Positions 55,629 to 64,000 of a stretch of DNA of 64,000 bases are shown here, piece after piece (positions within the stretch are counted from its first letter, which is position 1; every line of letters begins with the position of its first letter). Source of the DNA: Gnetum montanum (lineage: Eukaryota > Streptophyta > Gnetopsida > Gnetales > Gnetaceae); contig MNCI01027140.1 in assembly GCA_015680685.1 (NCBI GenBank), positions 290,595 to 354,594 on the forward strand. The letters run 5' to 3'. A model generated the notes under the pieces. The model was given only the letters and a program-made list of their open reading frames with translations, was not told where the DNA came from and did no database searches. The position numbers and the translations under genes are program-made.

Positions 55629-56550
55629 TCATGAGTAATGGGTAGTTCCTACACCCAACTATATGAATCACAAGTGTTCACACATGATCTAGTCGAATTC
55701 TATGGATTGTTACGTAAGTTTCTGATATTCCTAAATAGTGAATTATGTAGTTGTAAGTCATTGTCTTTCTAATCCACACTTATGTTAAACAATGCATATG
55801 GTTAATTGTGGTTGATGCATAATATATTTATTTTTATGTTTTTTACTATTTTTCTCCTATTTTCTAGATGATTAAATGAATATTTAATAATTACATTAAT
55901 TAACTAATTAACTACTTCATTAACTAACTATCCTAACATGGATTTTCTATTCCCATTTTCTATACACATCTTGAACTAATATTAACACTGCTAGGTTACC
56001 AAGTGTATACTTGTAGGCTCACCAAGTATCCATTACTAGGATTTTATGAAGTAGTAATACGTTATGCTTGAAATGGTCATACTCACATTGTTTAAGAATG
56101 ATAATATTAATTACTTAAGAATGTGAATGTTAATTGCATGTAAAGTAAAGTGCTAGAAAGTAGAATTAAATTAGTCTAAGTGCTACAATGGATATAGGAA
56201 ATCTTGATTTTATTGTTGTCCATGCAAATGTGTCCAAGTACATGTGCATTTAAATAAAATTCCATATAATCTCATAAATCCATGCTACAAGTACTCAAAG
56301 GAAAAATATTCTAATGAGTACTTAGAGGAAAAATATTCTAACTCTCAAAAAAAGAAACTACAAGAATTTAGCTAAGACTAAGATTGAAAGGTTCCATAGA
56401 TGCAAGGGGTGTGTGCATTTATATAGGCAATGACAACATCAGTGTATGTACCTGTGTTAACACATCCTAGCATGCATCAATGCAGATATGTTGATGAGGC
56501 TATGTCGATGGGCATGCATCAATACAACCCGTATTGTTAATAGTTCATTA
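55629..56550 (-). mobile_element. 5' LTR of the minus-strand Athila-like element
   Basis: Colinear in reverse with the LTRs at 12,893 and 19,027. GAGTAATGGGTAGTTCCTACA aligns with the LTR 3' box, and the right end reads GTATTGTTAATAGTTCATTA against the CAGG...CTCATCA complement. The boundaries are inferred from this alignment. Confidence 0.75.
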
Positions 56551-57774
56551 GCTAATATAGATGACTTACAGGTCAGAATTTAATTAGATACACATTAAAA
56601 AACTAGAATCATTAAAGAATTTCTTGGAGAGGATATATGTGGTGATGAGAAACTTTGAGAAATTCCTTTCTAGTTACATAAAAATGCAAATAATGAATGG
56701 AATAATGTATATTTTTGTCAATGATAGGAGATATAAGAAGGACATGATGATTATCTTATAAATGAGTAAAATTTTTGGGCTTTAGAGGTTCTGAATGTTT
56801 GATATCCATTAGTAGTTGATCAATGTACTATCTCTCCTAGGGCTTTATATTTTTCTTCTATGAATGATAATGATACCACCCTATGTTTACTACTTTGCTA
56901 ATTTATTGCATTAATGTATAGTTGAAGTTAGAATCCTATTTGTGAATTTCCTTCAACAAAATGACCTCCATAGTCATCATCAATAAAATTACCTCCTCAA
57001 TCAACATCTTGTTGGTAGATTGTGCTTTGAAATACAATCCATCAAATATTGCAATCTTGATGTATTGTAAGATGAGAAATGTCACACCATAGAAATAATA
57101 CTTATAAATTCTATAAATAAAAAAGTTTATTACTTAATCACTCAAGGACATGTGATCTCATAATGCTTATAAAATATTAAAGATAAAATTATTCATATGA
57201 ATTATATAACCAAAATCAGATTCCATAAATGAATAATATAGGTAAAATCTTAAATTCAGAGTTCAACACATAAGAAATATCACTACAATCTTGTCAAGTT
57301 CCAAGTACAATATGTCTCTCATGTCCTTAACTTAAATTGCATCAAAATACTATGATGTAAATAATCTTCAAGTGCTTAAATCAATAAAATTTCAATTCCA
57401 TCCTTTCATACCAACATTGTTTGCACCAAAAATATGTAAGAAGAGTTAGATACCTTATAGTAGAGTAAACTGGCTTGGTGTCCCTAAAACAATGCTCAAG
57501 GATGGAACTTACTTCCTACACAAAATTGTTATCTTGATTCCACAATGTTCAAAATGCATGTCATATGCCCAATATAAAACCAATCATGATATTAAACATA
57601 AATATTAGGAAGGCTAGGTTATTAAGATTATACTAAGAACAAACTTCCCTAAAGAACTCTTAATTAGTGTCTCATCTTTCTTTTCTTTCTTATTACCAAT
57701 CCTTATGATCTTCCTACCTCCTAGCATCCTAAATCATAAATTTAAAAGTTCATAGATAATACATTTTAACCAAT
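56551..57774. other. AT-rich spacer, nothing recognised
   Basis: No open frame of interest, LTR end or repeat was seen. Confidence 0.35.
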
Positions 57775-58100
57775 GAGAAGCAATCATAAGTAATATGAAC
57801 AAGCCTGGTCTATCAAGGTAATGCTCCCACAAGTCTTACTGATCGTTCATAGGTTAGCCAAATGGATGACACAAAATATATCCAATTGTAATTAATGGGA
57901 AAAAAATCATAAGAAGCATGAATAATTATGGTCTATCATGACCATGCTCTTCACAAGTCATATGAATTGGTCATAGATTAGCCAAATTGAAAGGTGTCTA
58001 ACTAGATCAATGGAAAGAAACCATAGGAAACATGAATAATTCTAGTCTATCATAGTTATATTCTTTATGAATTATTTTCATTATTCATAAATTAGATAAA
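57775..58100. repeat. Tandem repeat, about 115-123-bp unit, nearly 3 copies
   Basis: Units start near 57,775, 57,898 and 58,013. Each has AATCATAAG(A/T)A, GGTCTATCA, a TGCTC block, TTCATAGGTTAGCCAAAT or its variant, and a closing AATGG. Divergence rises in the third unit. Confidence 0.7.
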
Positions 58101-59259
58101 ATTTCATCAAAACATCAAGAAAAAATTTCACATATTATGTGTGTAATTACATCTTTCAACTATTTGGACTAAGTCAAAACCCTATTTCTATGTTTTATAG
58201 TCTAGTCAACTAAACCAAGACAAGATCCAAAATTGCATTTTCTCCACTTTATTGTGTTGGTGGATTAGGTTACCCTAATAAATACAGTTGACTTGATGTA
58301 CCAAAAAATTTGTTTTGCATTTTCATCTAATATAAAAGTCAAAAATCAAAACCTAGAGTTTGAGGATTAGGAAAAACACATCATAAAGGTAAATATAACC
58401 TAGAAAAAATTAGAGACTGGACATAGAATCATAGAGGTAACAAAATAACATAAGATTTTTTGAGAAGTTACATCAGATAACTCACACAAAATCTAAACCC
58501 AAATCCTAACTTAACTAAAACATAGAAATCCAAAGGAGAAAACATTCAAACAATCTCACAAGAAGTCATAGATGTACAATTGAGAAAAACATTAGAGATT
58601 CAAATTTGTTTAGTCTACCTAGTCAAATTCTAGGCTTGCATGGAAAGAAAGGTACAAAGAAGTTGTAAGACCTCTATTAATTATCTATAAAATCATATAA
58701 ATAACTATTAGAAATGCTATGAAACCCCCTAATGAATTGGATTTAACATTGATTTACTAATTTAAGAAATAACTATCTGTTAAATAAAAATTATAAGTTG
58801 AAAGCATAAAGAAGTAGGGCAACATGGCATACTAAAATTATTTATTACTATCATAAATAATTAAATAAAAATAATTTAAATAAAATAAAAATTCATACAA
58901 ACACAAAATTTAGATGTTGAAAAATAAATTAAATTACATAATTAAAAAATATGAAAAAGTATTATTTCAGTCATAATTAGATATCTAGAAATAAAGTTAT
59001 TCATGTTCGAATTATATCAAATTAAATAATAAAAATAGAAATAAGATTTAATATAATATAAATAAATAATATTATTATCCTTGAACATATAGAGTGTGCT
59101 AAGATGAAAAATGATCCTTGCAATGTCATGAACAAAATGGAATAGACAGTAATCAGATATCTATAATAATTTATTATGTATTCACAAAAATATGTGCATG
59201 GATCAAACATCCAAAAGATGTAAAAGGTTTTTATTTTACAAAAAAACAAAAGGATTGTA
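58101..59259. other. AT-rich spacer, nothing recognised
   Basis: Extremely AT-rich, especially 58,740-59,260, without recognisable genes. It may contain the unreadable 5' part of the adjacent LINE. Confidence 0.35.
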
Positions 59260-60560
59260 TGCTAAATTATTAAAATGTGGTGGACAGTTGTTTTGGAAAG
59301 AAAGTTGGAAAATCCTCAATGAAGGATTTCAAAATGGTTTGACTAGACAATAGATAATTAGTAGAGCTATTATGATTTTCAAAAATGGAGAGAAATAAGA
59401 TTTAAATAATTATAGATTAATCATGATTAGGAACTTGTTAGGCATTATTTTGGAGAAAAAAATTGGAATATTGGGTAGAGGAAAGTAATTTACATGTGTT
59501 TCAGAGACAAGGATCAAAGAAAAACATTCTATACTGGATCATCAAGTTACACTGAAATATTAAATTGAACAAGCAAAGAACAAACAATGTAAAATTTATT
59601 TTATAGTTTCTACTAAAGCTTTTAACATTGTTTATAAGAGAACATGTATAGAGTAGACTTATCAAACTTAAAGTTGATTTTGGTTGATTTAGTGTAATCT
59701 AAAATTTATATAGCAAAATAATTTTTGAATTAAAAGATGAAGGAAATGCACGATCTTGTCAATTTTACAATAATATAGGAGTAAAGCAAGCTTGTTCTCT
59801 TTTACCAACTTTGTTTGACATATTTATTGATGAACTAAAAGAGTAAATTAAAAGGTACCTACAAATCATCCTATTAAAGTGGATTATTCATGGATACAAG
59901 TTTTAATCTTTGTAGATGATATAGCACTAATAACAAATTCAAAAATAGGATTAAAAGAAATATTGCATGAATTACAAAAATTTTGTGAATGTACAAAAAT
60001 GAAGGTGAATGTTGATAAAACAAAAGTGCTAATTTGGAGAACTAATAAGAGAGATTATACTTTTCAACTAAATAACAAAAGACTTGAAATTTTTGATACT
60101 TATTAATATTTGAGAGTAGAATGCTCTCAAAATTATAAGTGGAAGCATTGTATATTACAATGATTTGCAAATGCAAGAAAAGCTTTCTATACAATGAAGA
60201 AAAAATGTAACAATCATAATAATTTGACTTGGAAAATTGGAGAATATAATTTTCAAATAATTGTACAAACTACAGTTCTTTATGGATGTGCGATATGGGA
60301 TCCTTGGTCATGAATGACGAAAAAAATGGAAAAACTTTAAAAATAGTTTTTCTTAGATGAATTCAAGGTAAAAACTCAAGTTCCATATGTAATACTTTTA
60401 TTTGAAACTAATTTGTTGTCACTAGAAGTAGAAGTAATGTATTATCTCTTAATAATCTACTTTAGAAATAAAAATAGAAATAAGATCTTAGAAGAGGTCA
60501 TATTAGAGTTTGGTTTTATGTCTATAGGACAACTCCAATTATATCAAGATAGTTAAGGTT
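59260..60560 (+). pseudogene. LINE (non-LTR) reverse transcriptase fragment
   Basis: Conceptual translation gives FKNGEK-DLNNYRLIMIRNLLG (about 59,372-59,435), the RT block 1 of non-LTR elements, then NNIGVKQACSLLPTLFDIFI with DELKE (about 59,772-59,835). The open stretch 59,879-60,106 contains the intact catalytic FVDD (59,909-59,920) in LIFVDDIALITNSKIGLKEI, followed by CECTKMKVNVDKTKVLIWRT. Further C-terminal parts include NARKAFYTMKKKC and TVLYGCAIWDPW (to about 60,315). The enzyme would copy its RNA at a nicked target. Several stops; no endonuclease or poly(A) end found. Clade not assigned. Confidence 0.8.
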
Positions 60561-61499
60561 ATGAAAACCTTTAACACAGAACTTGTTGATTAAGTAATTC
60601 ATCAATATATATTTTTTGTAATACCATTGTCCACATTTTTTAGTCATTCTTGATATCATTAATCTTGTTATGAATCTCTTATTCTCAACATGTTTATCTT
60701 CTTCTTCTCTTTTTTCTTGGATACATCCCTTACAATACCTACCTTTGCCTATTACTCATAATAGATCTAGTGGAAATTTTCTAAGTTAGTTAGTCTCACA
60801 TGGGCTAGGATTTCTTGGGCTCCTCAAAGATCCACAGCTGACCTATTATAGACTAGTACCTTAATCATAGCTTGTTCCTTCTTAGTAGTCATTTTCTTCT
60901 TTCATAGCCTGTCCTTTTATCTTTGTAAGTTGTAACGATTTGCATGATAAATTATGTCCTTTTGTTATGACTTGTTTAGAAGTAATTATAAATAGCCTTA
61001 GATCATTACGAAACTAATGATTGCACATCATGTTACACTGATATTCTAACACTCTCTTTCAAGTATTAATTTTGTAACACTATTTTTTATTTCTTACAAA
61101 ATCAATGAGTGTTATTAGTGATTTATGAATTGTGCAAAACTTCATAATGGATAGTCACAAAGATTATATATTCATAAGAATTAATAAAATTACTTCTTTT
61201 CACTCATGAATTCTTAGGAATAAGAAACACGTAGCATAGAGTGGACATAGGGAAAAACTTCTTTTCATTAACTTTAAAATGAAAAAAAATGTACATTATG
61301 GAGTACTAATTTGTGGAATGGATAGAGTGGACTCCAGTTCTATGATAAGAGGTGACTTAGAGGTAACTAGGAATTCATCAGTTTCAAGTGGGATTTCAAC
61401 AATAGGAAGGAAAATAGAAATGGGATTAGATGCTAATTTAGTAATGTAGGAAGCAATAGTTTAGCTTCTAGCACATCATGAGAGGATTATAAAGATGGT
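60561..61499. other. Spacer, possible decayed LTR
   Basis: TATAAATAGCC at about 60,987 with a downstream stretch ending TAACA resembles a decayed plant LTR promoter, but neither termini nor a partner could be identified. Nothing else recognised. Confidence 0.25.
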
Positions 61500-61529
61500 G
61501 TTTCTTGTTGTTGTTACTTCAGTGATACC

Positions 61530-61900
61530 TTAGGTGCTTCCATTTCCTTTTGTAGCTCTTCTAATTCAACCTTGTAAGCCTTCACTTGTTCTCCTTTGGA
61601 GATGAGATGCTATTTATATGCTTCTACTTTTGAGTTTGTAGCATGCATAATCTCCTTAGCTTCCTAGATGTTGAGTTGAAGTGTTCGATGCTTTGTCACT
61701 AATTATTTATTTGTTGTACAAAGATCTTTAACTTCTTGCTTAAGCTTATGAGCTTTGTCCTTTAATTCTTCCTTCTCTCATAAGTATTGGTCTTCAATCT
61801 TCATAGTTTCCTTTTTCTTCTCCTTAGTAGTTAGAGTTGTTTGACTAGGTTCTTGATCTATTAATTGCACTTTAGGTTTGATATATGCTTTGTACTCTGT
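61530..61900 (-). pseudogene. Coiled-coil protein fragment
   Basis: Minus-strand reading gives EELKDKAHKLKQEVKDLCTT, LVTKHRTLQLNI, EAKEIMHATNSKVEAYK and EQVKAYKVELEELQKEMEA, a strongly heptad-like pattern rich in K, E and L, interrupted by TAG stops. This is typical of a long coiled coil in a structural or motor-related protein, or of some retroelement gags. No neighbouring domain identifies it. Confidence 0.5.
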
Positions 61901-61974
61901 CACTATCTAAGAAAACTTCTAAAAATTTGATTTCATCTTGTCATATTTGTTGAACTGAGTTTGTAGAGCAATTT

Positions 61975-62238
61975 TTGATTCCTCCTCCTTCTTCTCAATT
62001 AATGATAGTGTTGGCACATTTGGCCATTCCATGGAACAGTTGGAATATTTTATTAAAAATTGGAATAATCTATGGTTGTAAATTTAGAAGTAAATTTACA
62101 ACTATAAAGTTGTGGGTTGATGGGTGTTTTTGGAGAAGTAATCTACTAGTAAAGAATTTTGATGTTGAGGCCTTCTTGGAATACGAAATTAAAGTGCCAA
62201 ATTATTCTTTTATTGGAGATTGGAAGATAGTACAATAG
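61975..62238 (+). CDS. Unrecognised 87-codon ORF
   Basis: Open frame including ATIKLWVDGCFWRSN-like residues and VEAFLEYEIKVPNYSFIGDW. No domain recognised. It lies between the coiled-coil fragment and the gene fragments to the right and may be part of a decayed gene or transposon. Confidence 0.2.
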   Translation: MIPPPSSQLMIVLAHLAIPWNSWNILLKIGIIYGCKFRSKFTTIKLWVDGCFWRSNLLVKNFDVEAFLEYEIKVPNYSFIGDWKIVQ

Positions 62239-62289
62239 CAAACAAAGAATTAGATTATTTACCTCAAAAAGCATACTTCCTGTTAATGT

Positions 62290-62515
62290 TCTTTCTGAGA
62301 AACCCAAAACCATTGTTTATGTTGGAAAAATAGCCAGGATAACAGATTTTTACGTTCTATGCTTAAGCTTTATGCTCTAGTTAAGAGTTGGAAGTGTGCA
62401 GAAGATCCAACGAATGGACTGCCAACAGGTTTTGGATTTGGTGGATTTAAATTAATGAAGGATCGTCTTCTTGTTGCATTTCTTGGCAATGGCACTTTCG
62501 GTTGGTGTGAAGAAT
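62290..62515 (+). pseudogene. PWWP-like domain fragment
   Basis: The frame ending at a TGA near 62,518 reads LYALVKSWKCAEDPTNGLP, then GFKLMKDRLLVAFLGNGTFG and WCEEL. The end fits the second half of a plant PWWP domain (pattern VLVAFFGDxxYGW), and ALVKSWKCAEDP sits where the PWWP motif itself would be, with the signature lost. PWWP domains read methylated histones. Assignment is moderate; the reading is short and stops immediately. Confidence 0.4.
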
Positions 62516-62559
62516 TGTGACTTAGAGCTGGATAATCAGAACTGGACGTCGTGGTTTTT

Positions 62560-63300
62560 GGGGCATTGGGCTTCACCGGCAATAAGTCGTATGGTACCTG
62601 CTCGGAGCAGCGCCCGCGCATCAGCCGGACTTGCGAATCGACGTTGCCAGACACAGTCGCAGCCGACTCGTCGACGCCGTACGCTAGGCCTCCCCTTCTT
62701 CACTGCCGGTCACGATTTTGACTCTGGAGGCCGATGTCTTCGACCCAAATTCGTTGCAGCAACTGTGCATGTGCACTCGCCTCGTGCTCACCTGCGTGGT
62801 CCCGTTCCGCCTCTATGGCAAACCCGTCGTTAATGCCTACGTCACTGTCAGCGTCGATTATCTCGACATCACCGGCAAGCCCGAGTTCATGGAGCGCAAG
62901 GAGGTCCTTTCCCACGACCAAGCTGTGGAGAGAGGGTCTTTGGTTGCAAGCATGTGCAGGTTCGATTCCATTCCTGATGAGATGAGACTATTCCATCACA
63001 CATGGTAGTGGGAGGCGTCGGCAGTGCCCAACAGCATGACTGTGTATGCAGAGCTGATTTCTAAGAAGAGGGTTGTGAGTAATCTTGGTACTTATGAAGT
63101 TTACCATACTTGGTGTTGCTCATGCTAATGAGCTTTAGAAGTTCAAACGCTCTAGACCCAGGCGAGCCAGGACCAACGAAAATTGAGGAACAAAACGAAG
63201 AAGGAAGGGATATACAATCCTAGTACTCCCAACTCTATTATCTGCAAAACGACCCTGATGTTGATCCGAATTTCAAGTCATTAACAGCGGCAGCAAGATG
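62560..63300 (+). pseudogene. GC-richer conserved-looking gene fragment, family not recognised
   Basis: From about 62,683 to 63,008 the frame gives SSLPVTILTLEADVFDPNSL, LVLTCVVPFRLYGKPVVNAY, LDITGKPEFMERKEVLSHDQ and RGSLVASMCRFDSIPDEMRL, ending HHTW. A TAG (63,006-63,008) interrupts it, but the same frame continues WEASAVPNSMTVYAELISKK and RVVSNLGTYEVYHTW to about 63,115. A further in-frame-looking stretch (63,156-63,295) reads LDPGEPGPTKIEEQNEEGRD and LQNDPDVDPNFKSLTAAAR around one stop. GC is clearly above the flanks and synonymous composition looks genic. I do not recognise the protein. The stop makes this copy a likely pseudogene, perhaps retained from a real gene nearby. Confidence 0.5.
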
Positions 63301-63314
63301 AAGATAAAATTAAC

Positions 63315-63572
63315 ATGTTACCTCCTTCGGTTGAAAGAAACCTGATGCCACTGTTGATGCCTGCTAGTTCGATGGTGCTGTTGAAACAACCCGATGCCAC
63401 TACCGATGCCTGCTGGTTCAATGGTGCTATTGAAACAAATGGACATGACATTATTCCAGATGTCAAATGCAGGAAAAATACAAGATACAACCGCCGTAAC
63501 CTCTGCATCCACGATGCCCTGAATTTCAGCTATTTTAAGAAAGATCCCCTTAACTATAACTCTGAAAACTAA
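63315..63572 (+). CDS. Unrecognised 85-codon ORF containing the tandem repeat
   Basis: Opens MLPPSVERNLMPLLMPASSM and ends FSYFKKDPLNYNSEN. The last part is AT-rich. It may be the tail of the gene fragment on its left. No domain recognised; low coding confidence. Confidence 0.2.
   Translation: MLPPSVERNLMPLLMPASSMVLLKQPDATTDACWFNGAIETNGHDIIPDVKCRKNTRYNRRNLCIHDALNFSYFKKDPLNYNSEN
63330..63428. repeat. Two tandem 49/50-bp units
   Basis: GTTGAAAGAAACCTGATGCC at 63,330 and GTTGAAACAACCCGATGCCA at 63,380 start near-identical units ending GATGGTGCT/AATGGTGCT. A third start (ATTGAAACAAATGG) follows at 63,429. They lie inside the open frame 63,315-63,572, giving repeated DATxDAC(W)F residues in one frame. 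Confidence 0.8.
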
Positions 63573-63839
63573 ATTAAAATGAATTAATTTAGGTATGCAT
63601 AGCGTAAGATATATATATGACATTGAGAAAAGGGAAAAAGATATTTTTAGGATTTTTAGGATATTTATATTTTATTACTTTCACAAGGATTACTAAGGAC
63701 ATGACATTTAGTATTTAAAATTCTAAATAAAATACTTAATTAAATTAAATTAGGGATTTTTGTTTTATTTTAATAAATAAATAAAATATTATAGGCTATT
63801 ATTTACAAAAGGAATATTTGTAATATTTACAAATATTAG
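63573..63839. other. AT-rich spacer
   Basis: Nothing recognised beyond A/T runs. Confidence 0.3.
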
Positions 63840-64000
63840 TGTTAGCATAAATATTATGTATAACTTCCTAACTACATAACTTCCTCCTAATTATATGGGT
63901 AAGTTGTAACCTCCTTACTTGGGAGAAAAGTTAGCTAGGATATTTTGGAATGTAACTACCTTATGAACCTTATAAAAAGGCTTCAGGGGTAAGAAGGAAA
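63840..64000 (+). mobile_element. Possible 5' part of an LTR, cut by the window end
   Basis: Starts TGTTAGCATAAATATTATG and contains a TATA box TATAAAAAGG (63,971-63,980) at about the spacing expected for a short plant LTR promoter. No coding sequence follows within the window, so the call is tentative. Confidence 0.4.

Larger units (their letters stand above)
48400..56550 (-). mobile_element. Minus-strand Athila/Tat-like element (left end not resolved)
   Basis: From right to left: 5' LTR (55,629-56,550), tRNA-Asp primer site, gag, protease, RT, RNase H, integrase, then part of the conserved 3' non-coding region (48,590-48,750 matches the outer copy near 25,910-26,070 in reverse). The 3' LTR and matching target duplication were not found, so the left end is truncated or too decayed. 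Same family as 10.2-28.1 kb. Confidence 0.8.

Noticed and set aside
1-64000. tRNA, rRNA or organelle-derived sequence
   Set aside because: No cloverleaf with the GGTTCGA-type T arm or rRNA wording was recognised. The tRNA-like words present are retrotransposon primer sites.

Overview
The window looks like nuclear DNA of a seed plant with a very large, repeat-filled genome. A gymnosperm such as a conifer is my guess, but no diagnostic gene fixes the species. Nearly all recognisable content is decayed retrotransposon sequence. It includes plant-type Ty3/gypsy and Ty1/copia elements whose primer-binding sites match plant tRNA-Asp and initiator tRNA-Met, one LINE, one LTR element with no coding capacity, and a few gene fragments. 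No intact protein-coding gene, tRNA or rRNA could be supported. Decay is dominated by C-to-T and G-to-A changes, as expected for methylated, silenced repeats.

Layout. 1-3.24 kb: unclassified sequence with several 7-14 bp-arm hairpins built on a TAGC(A/G)TAG(T/C)GTA theme. 3.25-5.58 kb: a pol fragment of an Athila/Tat-like gypsy family. 5.58-7.43 kb: the 3' end and LTR of a copia element in the same orientation. 7.4-10.2 kb: AT-rich spacer with a possible antisense gag fragment. 10,197-28,111: the centrepiece, an old Athila-like element bounded by LTRs and a 5-bp target duplication (ATGAT). Two insertions sit inside it. One is a younger relative (12,893-20,015, duplication CCTAC) that inserted into its gag and keeps gag and protease but has lost RT, RNase H and integrase. 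The other is a very GC-rich poly(A)-tailed retroposed sequence (20,881-21,617) encoding a coiled coil plus a J-domain-like segment. The composite itself interrupts an unidentified minus-strand reading frame.

28.1-30.7 kb: featureless AT-rich DNA. 30,693-37,257: a minus-strand gypsy element with both LTRs, a tRNA-iMet primer site and target duplication ATAAT; its LTRs carry clusters of TGTCTC. 37,574-45,322: a plus-strand copia element interrupted by a non-coding LTR element (41,063-43,886) and carrying an internal 0.23-kb inversion. 45.3-47.1 kb: a small gene-like island with a 124-codon ORF and a tandem repeat. About 48.4-56,550: a minus-strand Athila-like element whose 5' LTR is recognisable but whose 3' LTR was not found. 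59.26-60.56 kb: a LINE reverse transcriptase. 61.5-63.6 kb: gene fragments (coiled coil on minus; PWWP-like and an unrecognised conserved-looking exon on plus). The window ends in what looks like the 5' part of another LTR.

The four Athila-like copies (two nested plus two separate) share LTR, gag, protease, pol and a long non-coding 3' region. They therefore record one family amplifying repeatedly and inserting into itself. The non-autonomous copy probably moved using enzymes supplied by full-length relatives (inference).
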